Source: Bacteroidales bacterium
GTDB lineage: Bacteria; Bacteroidota; Bacteroidia; Bacteroidales; F082
Reading direction: 5' to 3'
Assembly: GCA_017651645.1 (NCBI GenBank)
Contig: JAGCCO010000013.1
Span: 1-64,000, forward strand
Length of the DNA stretch: 64,000 nt
The notes under the pieces were generated by a model. It did no database searches. It saw only the letters and a program-made list of their open reading frames with translations, and was not told where the DNA came from. Made by a program: the position numbers and the translations under genes. This document shows, piece by piece, positions 28,333-38,559 of this stretch (its first letter is position 1; each line of letters opens with the position of its first letter).

Positions 28333-29277
28333 ATGAACGCTTTAACCAGAACAGATTATCAATTCCCTGGCCAGACCAAGGTCTATCACGGCAAGGTCCG
28401 CGATTGTTATTTCATCAACGACGAATACATGGTGATGGTCGCCACCGACCGCATCTCGGCTTTCGACGTCATCCTGCCCAAGGGCATCCCCTATAAGGGA
28501 CAGGTGCTCAACCAGATTGCCGCCATGTTCCTCGACGCCACTGCCGACATCGTCCCCAACTGGAAGCTTGCCACCCCCGACCCGATGGTCACGGTAGGCC
28601 GACTCTGCAAGCCTTTCCCCATCGAGATGATCATCCGTGGCTACCTCACCGGCAGTTCGTGGCGCACCTACAAAAGCGGTCAGCACACCATCTGCGGGGT
28701 GCAGATTCCTGACGGCATGAAGGAACACCAGCGTTTCGCCGAGCCCATCATCACCCCGACCACCAAGGCCGAGGAAGGCCATGACGAGGACATCTCCCGC
28801 GAAGAAATCATCAGCCGTGGACTCATCAGCGAGAGCGATTATGTGCAAATTGAGGACATCACCCGCAAGCTCTTCCAACGCGGTACCGAAATCGCCGCCA
28901 AGCAAGGTCTGATTCTTGTCGACACCAAGTATGAGTTCGGCAAGATTGGCGACCAAATCGTGCTGATGGACGAAATCCACACCCCCGACTCATCGCGTTA
29001 CTTCATCGCCGACCAGTACGAGGAACGCTTCGCCAAGGGCGAGCCGCAGGTGCAGCTCTCGAAGGAGTTCGTCCGCGAGTGGTTGATGGCCAACGGCTTC
29101 CAAGGCAAAGAAGGCCAGCAAGTGCCTAAGATGACGCCCGAATATGTCAACAGTGTGTCGGAACGCTACATCGAGCTTTACGAGAAGGTCACGGGGCACA
29201 AGTTTGAGAAGGCTCCTGACTCGGAAGACCTAGTGAAACGTATTGAGAAGAATGTGATGGATTATTTGAAACTGTAA
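28333..29277 (+). CDS. purC: Phosphoribosylaminoimidazole-succinocarboxamide synthase
   Basis: A 314-residue SAICAR synthase, which joins CAIR and aspartate with ATP in purine synthesis. Family hallmarks are GKVRDCYF and [12 protein letters not shown] (ATP site), [21 protein letters not shown], and [15 protein letters not shown]. Full length. It sits 17 bases behind metG and has no promoter of its own, so the two are co-transcribed. A family-2 hairpin follows its stop codon and may end the transcript. Confidence 0.96.
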   Translation: MNALTRTDYQFPGQTKVYHGKVRDCYFINDEYMVMVATDRISAFDVILPKGIPYKGQVLNQIAAMFLDATADIVPNWKLATPDPMVTVGRLCKPFPIEMIIRGYLTGSSWRTYKSGQHTICGVQIPDGMKEHQRFAEPIITPTTKAEEGHDEDISREEIISRGLISESDYVQIEDITRKLFQRGTEIAAKQGLILVDTKYEFGKIGDQIVLMDEIHTPDSSRYFIADQYEERFAKGEPQVQLSKEFVREWLMANGFQGKEGQQVPKMTPEYVNSVSERYIELYEKVTGHKFEKAPDSEDLVKRIEKNVMDYLKL

Positions 29278-29294
29278 GTTTTACTATGGCTTAT

Positions 29295-29356
29295 GGCCTA
29301 TGACTATGGCCGCTTTCACAAATGTGAGGGCGGCCATTGTTCTTTTGTCATAGGCC
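29295..29356. repeat. Family-2 palindromic repeat after purC
   Basis: GGCCTATGAC (29295-29304) pairs with GTCATAGGCC (29347-29356), ATGGCCGC (29306-29313) with GCGGCCAT (29330-29337), and a small inner stem TTCACA/TGTGA closes the tip. The left side is nearly the same as at 21084. The right arm reaches into the last three codons of the convergent PHP gene. Confidence 0.78.
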
Positions 29357-30256
29357 TACTTCGATAAACTGTCCGTCCTTGAAGTTCACCACACTGCGGT
29401 AGCCCGCTTTCTTCAGGGCTTCCTCGGCATGGTTGAATTCTAATGTGATTTCGCTGAAATGGTGGGCATCGGCGGAGATGATGGCGGGAACGCCCATCTT
29501 GCAGGCCTCCTCCATCAGCCAAGGTGAGGGATAGAAGCCGTTGTAACGCTTCTTGTAGATACCGCGTGTGTTAATCTCCATCACCAGACCTTTCTCTCTG
29601 ATGAGGTCGAGGGTCTCCAAGGCCAGTTTGCGGTACCACGGCTCGTCCTCGTGGAAATACCGGTCACGGTTATGCATCTTGATTTTGTCGAAATGGGCGA
29701 TGATGTCGAACTGCTCGTTTTCAATCATTTCATTCGACTGGTCAAAGAAGCGACGCACGGCACGGCGGATGTCGCCATTAAAGAACTTCTGCAGGCCTTC
29801 ATCGTAGACTTCCCATTTCGGGCCATCGATGAACCAGATTTCATCAGCTGAAATGGCCGGCATTTCGACAGGCTCAATGACCTTGGATTTTGCAGGTCCC
29901 TGAGCCTGTCGAAGGGCCGGATCCACAACCAAATGCACTCCACCAATCAGATAATCAAGGTGATACTTTTCCTTGGTCACAGAAAAAGGCTCGGAAACAC
30001 CTGTAAGGTAATCTGCCTCCAAAGCGCAATAGATGTCTATCTTGTCCTTGAATTCCTCTTTCAGTTGGGCAATCTCCGCCACATAACGCGGCATGTCGGC
30101 CGATTTCACCGAGAAAGTATTGTCAAATGGCAATGGACTATGTTCCGAAAATCCGAATGTCGTCAGGCCTTGATGGATGGCCTCTTCCACGATTTCTCGG
30201 GGTTGCGATTTGCCATCGGAATAAACGCTATGAGTATGTAGGTTAAAATTTTGCAT
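29348..30256 (-). CDS. PHP-domain histidinol-phosphatase-like protein carrying an in-frame repeat
   Basis: A 302-residue PHP phosphoesterase. Metal ligands are seen in NLHTHSVYSDG at the N-terminus, FSEHSPLPFD, the glutamate in ALEADYLTG, GGVHLV, FDIIAHFDK and SADAHHF. It resembles HisK-type histidinol phosphatases, but other phosphate monoesters are possible. Between VDPAL and ISADEIW an extra stretch RQAQGPAKSKVIEPVEMP is encoded by a palindromic interspersed repeat (29863-29917), inserted without breaking the frame and away from the metal site. ATG at 30256 begins the conserved MQNFNLHTHS; the longer frame start overlaps the U32 gene. Confidence 0.85.
   Translation of the reverse strand: MQNFNLHTHSVYSDGKSQPREIVEEAIHQGLTTFGFSEHSPLPFDNTFSVKSADMPRYVAEIAQLKEEFKDKIDIYCALEADYLTGVSEPFSVTKEKYHLDYLIGGVHLVVDPALRQAQGPAKSKVIEPVEMPAISADEIWFIDGPKWEVYDEGLQKFFNGDIRRAVRRFFDQSNEMIENEQFDIIAHFDKIKMHNRDRYFHEDEPWYRKLALETLDLIREKGLVMEINTRGIYKKRYNGFYPSPWLMEEACKMGVPAIISADAHHFSEITLEFNHAEEALKKAGYRSVVNFKDGQFIEVGL
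29863..29917. repeat. Palindromic interspersed repeat inserted inside the PHP gene
   Basis: TTCGACAGGCTCAATGACC (29864-29882) and GGTCCCTGAGCCTGTCGAA (29895-29913) form arms of 19 bases with two mismatches around a 12-base loop. The core CCTGAGCCTGTCGAAGG is a sequence seen as an intergenic repeat in many bacteria, and RQAQGP in proteins is its usual translation. A half copy lies at 31535. Confidence 0.85.
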
Positions 30257-30263
30257 ATAACTA

Positions 30264-31514
30264 TCAACTGACAACTGAACAACTGTTAACTACTTTATAG
30301 ACTTTGTCGCCTCGTCTGACCAACGACTTCACGGGAATAGAGCAGAACTCTCCCTTCACCGTCTTCTCCACATTGCCCAAGTCCACACGGATTTCGGTAA
30401 GGGTATCTTCATAGACGCCCGTGGTTGGGCCGATAATCATGATGTCGTCGCCAAGGCTAAGTTCGTGGGTATCCATGCGGATTTCTGCCACACCCAACTT
30501 GCTGTAATAGTTGGTGATGAGGCCGATATACTCCTTGGTCTGAGTGGCCTGCGAACCATATTGTTTCGACCATTCGAAGGTGCGACGACCCAGATAATAA
30601 CCATCCCAGAAACCACGGTTGTAGACACTGCGCAGACGTTCCAACCAAGCATCGACTTTTTCTTGGGTAAAAGTGCCTTCCTGAATGGCTTTCACCGCCT
30701 CGCTATAGACCGACACGGTCATTTTGGTGTATTCCGCCGAGCGGCCACGACCTTCTATCTTCAACACTTCTACACCTGCATCCAAGACCCTGTCCAAAAA
30801 TGGCAAAGTGCAAAGGTCTTTGGGCGACATGATGTATTCATTATCCAATGCCAACTCATAGCCTTCCTCGCGTTCACGTACCTCGTAACTGCGACGGCAC
30901 AACTGCAGACAAGCGCCACGGTTGGAAGAAGCATTGTACAGGTCTTGACTCAGGTTGCACTTGCCCGAGATAGCCATACACAAGGCACCGTGACAGAACA
31001 CCTCGATGCGCACCAAGTCGCCCTTGGGACCTCGAATCTGCTGACGCTCAATCTCTTCAGTGATGTGTTTCACTTGGTCGATGTTGAGCTCACGAGCAGT
31101 CACCATTACATCAGCAAATTGGGAATAATACTTCACCGCCTCCAGGTTAGTGATGTTGCATTGCGTGGACATGTGTACCTCTACGCCGATTTGACGGGCA
31201 TATTGGATGACGCTCTGGTCGGAGGCGATGATGGCCGAGATGCCGTTGACCTTGATGGCATCGAGCAGCTGGTGCATTTCCTCCATCTCCTCGTCATAGA
31301 TGACCGTATTCACTGTGACATAACTCTTTACGCCGTTGGCGTTGCAGGTCTCGGCCAGCTGGCGTAGGTCATCCAAGGTGAAGTTCTTCGCCGAACGAGA
31401 ACGCATATTAAGTTTGCCGATGCCGAAATAGACGCTGCCGGCACCAGCTTGTATGGCGGCTGACAGGGCTTCGTAAGAGCCCACGGGGGCCATGATTTCG
31501 ATATTCTGCTTCAT
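30264..31514 (-). CDS. Peptidase U32 family protein
   Basis: A 416-residue U32 protein. The family signature is seen in IEVFCHGALCMAISGKCNLS near 165-185 and in the later cysteines RGACLQLCRR, a cluster-binding pattern. The N-terminal MAPVGSYEALSAAIQAGAGSVYFG is a TIM-barrel start. Relatives act on 23S rRNA (RlhA) or tRNA (TrhP) hydroxylation or are collagenase-like; which applies here is not decided. ATG at 31514 is the start: the longer frame runs through a repeat and into the tRNA. It ends 8 bases before the PHP gene, so the two form an operon. Confidence 0.85.
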   Translation of the reverse strand: MKQNIEIMAPVGSYEALSAAIQAGAGSVYFGIGKLNMRSRSAKNFTLDDLRQLAETCNANGVKSYVTVNTVIYDEEMEEMHQLLDAIKVNGISAIIASDQSVIQYARQIGVEVHMSTQCNITNLEAVKYYSQFADVMVTARELNIDQVKHITEEIERQQIRGPKGDLVRIEVFCHGALCMAISGKCNLSQDLYNASSNRGACLQLCRRSYEVREREEGYELALDNEYIMSPKDLCTLPFLDRVLDAGVEVLKIEGRGRSAEYTKMTVSVYSEAVKAIQEGTFTQEKVDAWLERLRSVYNRGFWDGYYLGRRTFEWSKQYGSQATQTKEYIGLITNYYSKLGVAEIRMDTHELSLGDDIMIIGPTTGVYEDTLTEIRVDLGNVEKTVKGEFCSIPVKSLVRRGDKVYKVVNSCSVVS

Positions 31515-31534
31515 CTTTTGTTCTTTAAAGCGGC

Positions 31535-31555
31535 CCTTCGACAGGCTCAGGGACC
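31535..31555. repeat. Half copy of the CTGAGCCTGTCGAAGG repeat
   Basis: CCTTCGACAGGCTCAGGGACC, inside the leader between the tRNA and the U32 start. Short flanking GCGGCC/GGACCGC arms let it fold on its own. Same family as 29863. Confidence 0.75.
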
Positions 31556-31604
31556 GCAGTACTACAAAAAAACCAGCCTGAAACTCAAGCTGGCTTTGAC
31601 AAAG

Positions 31605-31678
31605 TCGGGATGACAAGATTCGAACTTGCGGCCTCTTCGTCCCGAACGAAGCGCGCTACCGGGCTGCGCTACATCCCG
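31605..31678 (-). tRNA. tRNA-Pro (anticodon CGG)
   Basis: Acceptor arms CGGGATG (5' end at 31678) and CATCCCG pair fully, with discriminator A at 31605. The anticodon stem CTTCG/CGAAG encloses the loop TTCGGGA, so the anticodon is CGG. The T arm has GTTCGAATC. Length is 74 bases and no CCA is encoded. It lies upstream of the U32 gene on the same strand. Confidence 0.92.
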
Positions 31679-31752
31679 AACCGTTTTGCGCTGCAAAATT
31701 ACACATTATTTTGATATGGTGTGCAATTAATGGGTCAGTTTTTTCTTTTCGC

Positions 31753-32325
31753 TCAAAAAGAAATGACACCTAGATGCTCCAAAAGAATCTTCAAACCAAT
31801 GAGAATCAGTATAATACCACCAATAATCCCCGCCGACTTCTCGTATTTCGATCCAAAGGCATTGCCAATCTTCACACCCAAGACCGAGAAAACAAAGGTG
31901 GTCAAACCGATGATAAGCACCGACGACCAGAGTCTGGCTTGAATACAAGCAAACGAAACACCCACCGCCAAGGCATCGATGCTGGTAGCAATGGCCAAGA
32001 GGAACATGGTCTTGAAGTCCAAGGCGCCATTGTTGGAACCTTCCTCTTTCTTACCCCAAATCGCCTCACGAATCATGTTGACACCGATGAGGGCGAGCAA
32101 TCCAAAGGCAATCCAGTGGTCGTATGCCTCTATCATCTCCTGAAACTGGGCACCCAAGAAATAGCCGATGGTCGGCATCAAAGCTTGGAAAAAGCCAAAC
32201 CACAGACCACAAATCAAGGCCATGTGCCAAGAAAACTTCTTGGTGGTCAAGCCTTTGCAGATGGAAACCGAGAAGGCATCCATGGAAAGGCCGATGGCGA
32301 TTAATAGCAATTCAATGAAGGTCAT
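31753..32325 (-). CDS. mntP: Manganese efflux pump MntP
   Basis: A 190-residue inner-membrane exporter with six predicted helices that protects against excess Mn(II). The internal duplication is visible in the paired motifs GLSMDAFSVSICKG and ATSIDALAVGVSF, whose aspartates are needed for transport in the family. ATG at 32325 is chosen because the longer frame crosses its own promoter at 32366. No room for a full yybP-ykoY riboswitch is seen in the 40-base leader. Confidence 0.92.
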   Translation of the reverse strand: MTFIELLLIAIGLSMDAFSVSICKGLTTKKFSWHMALICGLWFGFFQALMPTIGYFLGAQFQEMIEAYDHWIAFGLLALIGVNMIREAIWGKKEEGSNNGALDFKTMFLLAIATSIDALAVGVSFACIQARLWSSVLIIGLTTFVFSVLGVKIGNAFGSKYEKSAGIIGGIILILIGLKILLEHLGVISF

Positions 32326-32365
32326 TTCGAATGATTTAACTACGTTGAATCTACGATTTGAGCGG

Positions 32366-32373
32366 CAAAAATA
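32366..32373 (-). promoter_or_regulatory. -7 box for mntP
   Basis: TATTTTTG on the minus strand, 40 bases upstream of the mntP start. Confidence 0.6.
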
Positions 32374-32380
32374 GATTATT

Positions 32381-32412
32381 TTTGGCTGTAATTGATAAAA
32401 ACCATACTTTTG
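32381..32412 (+). promoter_or_regulatory. Promoter of the Omp85-like barrel gene
   Basis: TTTG (32381-32384), 20 bases, TACTTTTG (32405-32412), 23 bases before the ATG at 32436. Confidence 0.75.
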
Positions 32413-32435
32413 CAATCATTAAAACCGATTCGAAT

Positions 32436-33773
32436 ATGAAAAAGACCTTACTTTTAATGCTTGCCCTGCTGTTGGCAGTGGGTAGCTTCGCACAAGAAAA
32501 GAAAGCCAAGAAAGAAAAGACCTACAACGAAAAAGGTGAAATCATCAAGAAAGGCTGGAACTTCGGTCCGTTGCCTGTGGTGGGCTATGATGCCGACCTC
32601 GGCTTCCAGTACGGCGTGACTTGCGACATCTTCAACTTCGGCGATGGCTCTCGTTATCCCCGCTACAACTACAAGTTCAATGTGGAGGCCTCACGTTACA
32701 CCAAAGGCTCGGGCGTATTCCGCTTCTACAGCGATATGCCTTACGTCGTCAAAGACACGAAACTCTTCTTTGATGTGACCTATTTCTACGCCAAGAAATA
32801 CGAGTTCTTCGGCTTCAACGGCTTCGAGGCCAGTACTTTTGACCCATACGCAGGTATTGAAGGCATCAAGAGCGGCTACCATTTCATCAACCGCAACCAG
32901 TTCCGCTTTGTGGGCAGCATGCAAAGACCTTTCTTTGGCGTGCCTAACCTCAACTGGACGGCAGGCTTGGCCTACTATAACACCAAAGTCGACCGCATCA
33001 ACCTTGAGGGTTATGAAAGCCAAGTGACTTTGTATGAAAACTACGTGGCCAACAATATCATCAAGGAAGACGAGGCTCACGGCGGCAACACCACCCAAAT
33101 TCGCCTCGGCATGGTTTATGACAGTCGCGACCACAACAGCGACCCCACCAAAGGCATCTATGCTGAAGCCACCTTGGTGGGTGCTCCTGACCTCATTGAC
33201 CGCAAAGGTTACAGTAACTTATCGTACACCTTCCTGTGGAGACAGTATATCCCCGTCTACAAAGAAAAACTGACCTTTGCCTACCGCTTGGGCGCACAAA
33301 ACCGCCTCGCGGGCAAGACGCCTTGGTATATGATCAACAATCTGAACACCATGTTCTTCCAAAAAATGTACACGGAAGGCTTGGGCGGCAGCGTGACCAT
33401 GCGTGGCGTGAACCGCAACGGCGTCATCGGTGAGGGCTTTGCCTTTGCCAACTTGGAAATGCGTTGGCGCATCGTGGGCTTCCAGTTTATCAACCAGAAC
33501 TGGATGGTGGCCTTGAATCCCTTCTTTGACGCAGGCATAGTGACCCAGCCGTTCCGTGAGGAAGAAATGAAGTTGGCTGGAGGTGCTGGTTTTTCAAATG
33601 AACCCATTTTTGAGTGCTATGCTGGCGATGAAGGATTACACATGGCAGCAGGCTGCGGCCTTAAGCTCATCATGAACCGCAATCTTGTCGTCTCGGTCGA
33701 TTTGGGCAAGGCCTTGGATAAACGTGACGGCGAGAAACTAAAGACATTTATTGGATTCAATTACATCTTCTAA
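32436..33773 (+). CDS. BamA/TamA-like outer-membrane barrel protein
   Basis: A 445-residue exported protein with a signal peptide ending in GSFAQ, a short lysine-rich linker (KKAKKEKTYNEKGE), then a barrel that fills the rest. GLGGSVTMRGVNRNGVIGEGFAFANLEMRWRI, read as two parts, resembles the RGY/F loop and following strand of Omp85 proteins, and the C-terminal FNYIF is a typical terminal strand. POTRA domains are absent, so it is not BamA itself. A lipid, enzyme or export role is possible. It is monocistronic, between a full promoter and a strong terminator. Confidence 0.78.
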   Translation: MKKTLLLMLALLLAVGSFAQEKKAKKEKTYNEKGEIIKKGWNFGPLPVVGYDADLGFQYGVTCDIFNFGDGSRYPRYNYKFNVEASRYTKGSGVFRFYSDMPYVVKDTKLFFDVTYFYAKKYEFFGFNGFEASTFDPYAGIEGIKSGYHFINRNQFRFVGSMQRPFFGVPNLNWTAGLAYYNTKVDRINLEGYESQVTLYENYVANNIIKEDEAHGGNTTQIRLGMVYDSRDHNSDPTKGIYAEATLVGAPDLIDRKGYSNLSYTFLWRQYIPVYKEKLTFAYRLGAQNRLAGKTPWYMINNLNTMFFQKMYTEGLGGSVTMRGVNRNGVIGEGFAFANLEMRWRIVGFQFINQNWMVALNPFFDAGIVTQPFREEEMKLAGGAGFSNEPIFECYAGDEGLHMAAGCGLKLIMNRNLVVSVDLGKALDKRDGEKLKTFIGFNYIF

Positions 33774-33811
33774 AAATTCAAGGGCTGCCAATCGGCAGCC
33801 CTTGAATTTTT
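33773..33811. terminator. Bidirectional terminator between barrel gene and gpmA
   Basis: AAAAATTCAAGGGCTGCC (33773-33790) pairs perfectly with GGCAGCCCTTGAATTTTT (33794-33811), a stem of 18 with a 3-base loop. It overlaps the stop codons of both convergent genes. Confidence 0.93.
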
Positions 33812-34556
33812 ACTTCGCCTTGCCTTGATTGGCGACAGCCGCCATCAGCGCGGCCACCTTCTCGGGATCACCGAGGAAAAAGTCCTTTTGAAGCTTCATG
33901 TTATCGTCGAACTCGAAGACATACGGGATGCCCGTTGGGATGTTGAAAGCGATGATCTCGTCATTGCTCATGCCTTTCAGCACCTTGACTACACCACGCA
34001 GGCTGTTGCCGTGGGCCACCACCAGCACTTGGTCGTGGGTCTCGAAGGCTTTCATGATGTTGTTCTCGTAATATGGCATCACACGCTCGATGGTGTCGCA
34101 GAGGGCCTCGGTGAGCGGGATCTGCTCATCGGTGAGCTCGGCATAACGCGGGTCCATGCGAGGGCTCTTGGGGTCGTTCATGTCGAGCGCGGGCGGACGC
34201 ACATCGAAGGCACGACGCCACAGGCGCACTTGCTCGTCACCGTATTTCTCAGCGGTCATCTTCTTGTCGAGACCTTGTAGCTGTCCATACGATTTTTCGT
34301 TGAGTCTCCATGACTTATACACCGGCAGCCAGTCCATGTCCATGGCTTCGAGGGCGAGGTTCAAGGTTTTGATAGCGCGTTTGAGGTAAGAGGTAAAGCA
34401 GATCTCGGGTTTGTAGCCGTTCTCTTTCAGCACTTTACCAGCCTCGATGGCTTCCTGCACGCCTTTCTCCGAGAGGTCGACATTGGTCCACCCCGTGAAG
34501 AGGTTTAATTTGTTCCATTCGCTTTCTCCGTGACGGATTAAAATCAGTTTTTTCAT
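33810..34556 (-). CDS. gpmA: 2,3-bisphosphoglycerate-dependent phosphoglycerate mutase
   Basis: A 248-residue glycolytic enzyme that interconverts 3- and 2-phosphoglycerate. The phosphohistidine motif LIRHGESEWN is at the N-terminus. Further marks are FTGWTNVDLSEKG, TSYLKRAIKTL, the second histidine in VVAHGNSLRG, and GIPYVFEFD. Full length. The ATG at 34556 starts the family alignment; the in-frame extension upstream is a shadow of the OstA-like gene. The start lies 13 bases after that gene's stop, so the two are likely co-transcribed. Confidence 0.95.
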   Translation of the reverse strand: MKKLILIRHGESEWNKLNLFTGWTNVDLSEKGVQEAIEAGKVLKENGYKPEICFTSYLKRAIKTLNLALEAMDMDWLPVYKSWRLNEKSYGQLQGLDKKMTAEKYGDEQVRLWRRAFDVRPPALDMNDPKSPRMDPRYAELTDEQIPLTEALCDTIERVMPYYENNIMKAFETHDQVLVVAHGNSLRGVVKVLKGMSNDEIIAFNIPTGIPYVFEFDDNMKLQKDFFLGDPEKVAALMAAVANQGKAK

Positions 34557-34569
34557 ATTGATTAAGGAA

Positions 34570-36225
34570 TTAATTGTTGTTGATTTCTTTTTTAGGTCGA
34601 TGCCGTTTCGGCTGTTCTTCTTGGACTTCCTCTTCAACAGTAGCCTCTTTTGGCGTCTCCTTGGGCTTCTCCTCCACTTTGGGCATTTCCACTTCAACGC
34701 GGCGGAAGATGTCATCCTTGTCCTTGGGTCGCGCTTCATCGTGCCACTTGAAGCCCGACAAATAGCGGCTATTTTCACTCAGGTCTTCCTCGGGATACAT
34801 GGTCTCGTCGATGCTCTTGAACGACTTGATAATGGAAACGTTTTGGTTCTCCATCTCAATGACCATCGTTTCCGACTTCGACACATCTATGCCAATAAGC
34901 CCACCATCGTCATCGCGAATCCAATAAATGGTCTCTGCTTGTTCGCCGTCCACATTGACATGATGGATATCGCCATCTTTGAAAAGCGAGGTGATGTCTT
35001 TACCTCTGATTTGGTTGAAGCCCTCTATGGAGTCCTGCGAGATAATGAAAGCATTGCCTTTTTGCATCACCCAATCCACTGTGCTTTCCTTTATTTTGAT
35101 GTCAATGTCGGTACCTGTCATTTGTGTATCCTCAGCCCAAAGAATTGGCGCCACACGCATGTGGATAATAGAATCCTCCATCAAATAAGTGAGTGTGTCA
35201 CATTTGCCTTGCAGGTCCGACTTGAAGAAACGCACATGGCGGCGTGCGATCAGTTTTTTGGCTTCTTCTTTTTGTTTGTCGAAATACATAAAGAGTGTGT
35301 CGCCATGAATATAAAGCGAATCGCCGCCGTCATAACTGATAGCGTAGGCACTATCAGTGGCAAAAGACATGCCTCTATTCTCCCACATCTCCACGTAATC
35401 GCCACGCATGATGATTTGATACGAAGTGTCAATCATGTCCACTTGGCTGTAGGCTTGCGCCAAACCTAAATTACGATCATAGAAGATGGAATCGGAGCGC
35501 AACTGCTGCGTCTCGTTATGCATGAAAGGTCGTCTATCAAGATACACATGGTCTTCATTGACAAGATAATATCCGTGTCTTCCTTCCAGCACGTTCTCCT
35601 TATTAATGATAGTGGTCGGCCCTTCGAACCACATCTTTTCGATGCCTGTGTTGTAAAACAGGGTATCTGTATACATCTGATATTTAGGACTATATACCTC
35701 TACATTCTCGAAAAACGAGAATTCCTTAAGTCGGTCACGGTAATAGCCGTAATGACTTTTCAGGGTCTTGTCACCGCGAACCGTAGTCGCACTATCGGGA
35801 TAACTGGCCAGATGTAGATTGCGATCATAAGTCAGGTATTCGGTATAGAGCATGGTGGAGTCGTCACGAAGCCGCACATTGTCGTGGAACTCGGCAAAGC
35901 GGGTGTTGCCATCATAATTCAGCAGATCGCTAAAGATCTCCACGCTGTCGTTGACGATGATGTGAACATTCTGATAAGCGTCGAAATTGTTGGTCTTTTC
36001 GTAGAAATAGGCACTATCGCAGAAGAAATAAGCCGAGTCATGTCGCATCTTCACATGGCCGATAAGCCGTTGCATGTCGCCCATGCTTTTGGAAAAAGTG
36101 GCTTTGTCGTAGTGAACAATGTGGATACGGGTCTTCTTGCGCTGAACGGTGTCCTGCTCCTGAGCCACAAGCATTTGCGACAGCAGGAGAAACAGGGATA
36201 CTATGAACAGCACTTTACTTTTCAT
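34570..36225 (-). CDS. OstA-like LPS-transport family protein
   Basis: A 551-residue exported protein. The signal peptide ends near MLVAQ. The body is a run of short beta-jellyroll repeats rich in D.a.f and D.v.i patterns (KMRHDSAYFFCDSAYFYEK, VEIFSDLLNYDGNTRF, DYVEMWENRGMSFATDSA) typical of OstA/LptA-type proteins of Bacteroidota. The acidic and basic tail (EEEVQEEQPKRHRPKK) is low complexity. It probably takes part in moving lipopolysaccharide across the periplasm. A TAATTTTG box lies 17 bases upstream. Confidence 0.82.
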   Translation of the reverse strand: MKSKVLFIVSLFLLLSQMLVAQEQDTVQRKKTRIHIVHYDKATFSKSMGDMQRLIGHVKMRHDSAYFFCDSAYFYEKTNNFDAYQNVHIIVNDSVEIFSDLLNYDGNTRFAEFHDNVRLRDDSTMLYTEYLTYDRNLHLASYPDSATTVRGDKTLKSHYGYYRDRLKEFSFFENVEVYSPKYQMYTDTLFYNTGIEKMWFEGPTTIINKENVLEGRHGYYLVNEDHVYLDRRPFMHNETQQLRSDSIFYDRNLGLAQAYSQVDMIDTSYQIIMRGDYVEMWENRGMSFATDSAYAISYDGGDSLYIHGDTLFMYFDKQKEEAKKLIARRHVRFFKSDLQGKCDTLTYLMEDSIIHMRVAPILWAEDTQMTGTDIDIKIKESTVDWVMQKGNAFIISQDSIEGFNQIRGKDITSLFKDGDIHHVNVDGEQAETIYWIRDDDGGLIGIDVSKSETMVIEMENQNVSIIKSFKSIDETMYPEEDLSENSRYLSGFKWHDEARPKDKDDIFRRVEVEMPKVEEKPKETPKEATVEEEVQEEQPKRHRPKKEINNN

Positions 36226-36242
36226 GTTGATAGAATAACGCG

Positions 36243-36250
36243 CAAAATTA
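36243..36250 (-). promoter_or_regulatory. -7 box for the OstA-like gene
   Basis: TAATTTTG on the minus strand, 17 bases before the start; it would also serve gpmA. Confidence 0.55.
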
Positions 36251-36291
36251 CGATTATTGTTGGAATTGGGCGTAGGAAACGAAAAAACCTC

Positions 36292-36299
36292 TATTTTTG
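36292..36299 (+). promoter_or_regulatory. -7 box for the MazG-like gene
   Basis: TATTTTTG, 83 bases before the ATG at 36383; the leader in between is a palindromic repeat. Confidence 0.6.
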
Positions 36300-36302
36300 A
36301 CG

Positions 36303-36366
36303 CGAGACTGCATGATTACGGGACCACGAGACATTGGATTCGCCCAGAAGTCTCGAAGTCCCGAGT
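36303..36366. repeat. Palindromic repeat forming the leader of the MazG-like gene
   Basis: CGAGACT (36303-36309) pairs with AGTCTCG (36349-36355), and CGGGAC with GTCCCG nearby. The segment AAGTCTCGAAGTCCCG is the reverse complement of one in the repeat at 713, so a repeat copy has become the 5' leader of a housekeeping-like gene. Confidence 0.65.
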
Positions 36367-36382
36367 CAAAAATACAAACAAT

Positions 36383-36721
36383 ATGACCATAAAAGAAGCC
36401 CAAACCGCCGTTGACGAATGGATTAAGACCTACGGCGTACGTTATTTCAGCGAACTGACCAACATGGCCCTGCTGACTGAGGAAGTCGGCGAGTTGGCCC
36501 GCATCATCGCCCGCACCTATGGCGACCAATCGTTCAAGGAATCGGACAAAAACAGCAACATGGCTGACGAGATGGCCGACATCCTGTGGGTATTGCTTTG
36601 CTTGGCCAACCAAACTGGCGTGGATCTCACTGAGGCCTTTGCCAAAAACATGGAGAAAAAGACCTCGCGTGACAGGGAGCGGCATATCCATAACGACAAG
36701 CTGCGCGATCCCATCGCATAA
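36383..36721 (+). CDS. MazG-like nucleotide pyrophosphohydrolase
   Basis: A 112-residue all-alpha NTP pyrophosphohydrolase. The metal-binding acidic motif EExxE (LLTEEVGELARI) and the partner ExxD (MADEMADILWVLL) are both present, as in single-domain MazG-like house-cleaning enzymes. ATG at 36383 is chosen because the longer frame runs through the palindromic leader and begins before the promoter. Not part of an operon; convergent with glnS. Confidence 0.88.
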   Translation: MTIKEAQTAVDEWIKTYGVRYFSELTNMALLTEEVGELARIIARTYGDQSFKESDKNSNMADEMADILWVLLCLANQTGVDLTEAFAKNMEKKTSRDRERHIHNDKLRDPIA

Positions 36722-36725
36722 AAAA

Positions 36726-36755
36726 TGTGGAGACGGTGTGCACTCCGTCTCCACA
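36726..36755 (-). terminator. Terminator of glnS
   Basis: TGTGGAGACGG (36726-36736) with CCGTCTCCACA (36745-36755). Read on the minus strand it is followed by a run of T, so it ends the glnS transcript. Confidence 0.85.
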
Positions 36756-36782
36756 AAACAATGCATTCAAGATGATTACAAA

Positions 36783-38528
<1,746 letters not shown>

Positions 38529-38559
38529 AACTCTAAACTATAAACTATAAACTCTAAAC
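38529..38559. repeat. AT-rich tandem repeat between C69 and glnS
   Basis: The unit CTATAAA/CTCTAAA repeats four times in 31 bases and fills the entire gap between two genes. Similar AT-rich tandem gaps occur at 46647. Confidence 0.6.

Noticed and set aside
32326..32365. yybP-ykoY manganese riboswitch before mntP
   Set aside because: Only about 40 leader bases separate the promoter box from the start codon, too short for the aptamer, and its conserved stems are not seen.
32436..33773. BamA itself
   Set aside because: Too short and without POTRA domains; only the barrel part is Omp85-like.
33810..34778. A longer form of gpmA with 74 extra N-terminal residues
   Set aside because: The extension is the shadow of the upstream OstA-like gene's end; the family starts at MKKLILIRHGE.
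34558..35469. A 303-codon plus-strand frame over the OstA-like gene
   Set aside because: Shadow frame of a confidently assigned gene, with low-complexity composition and no ribosome-binding context.
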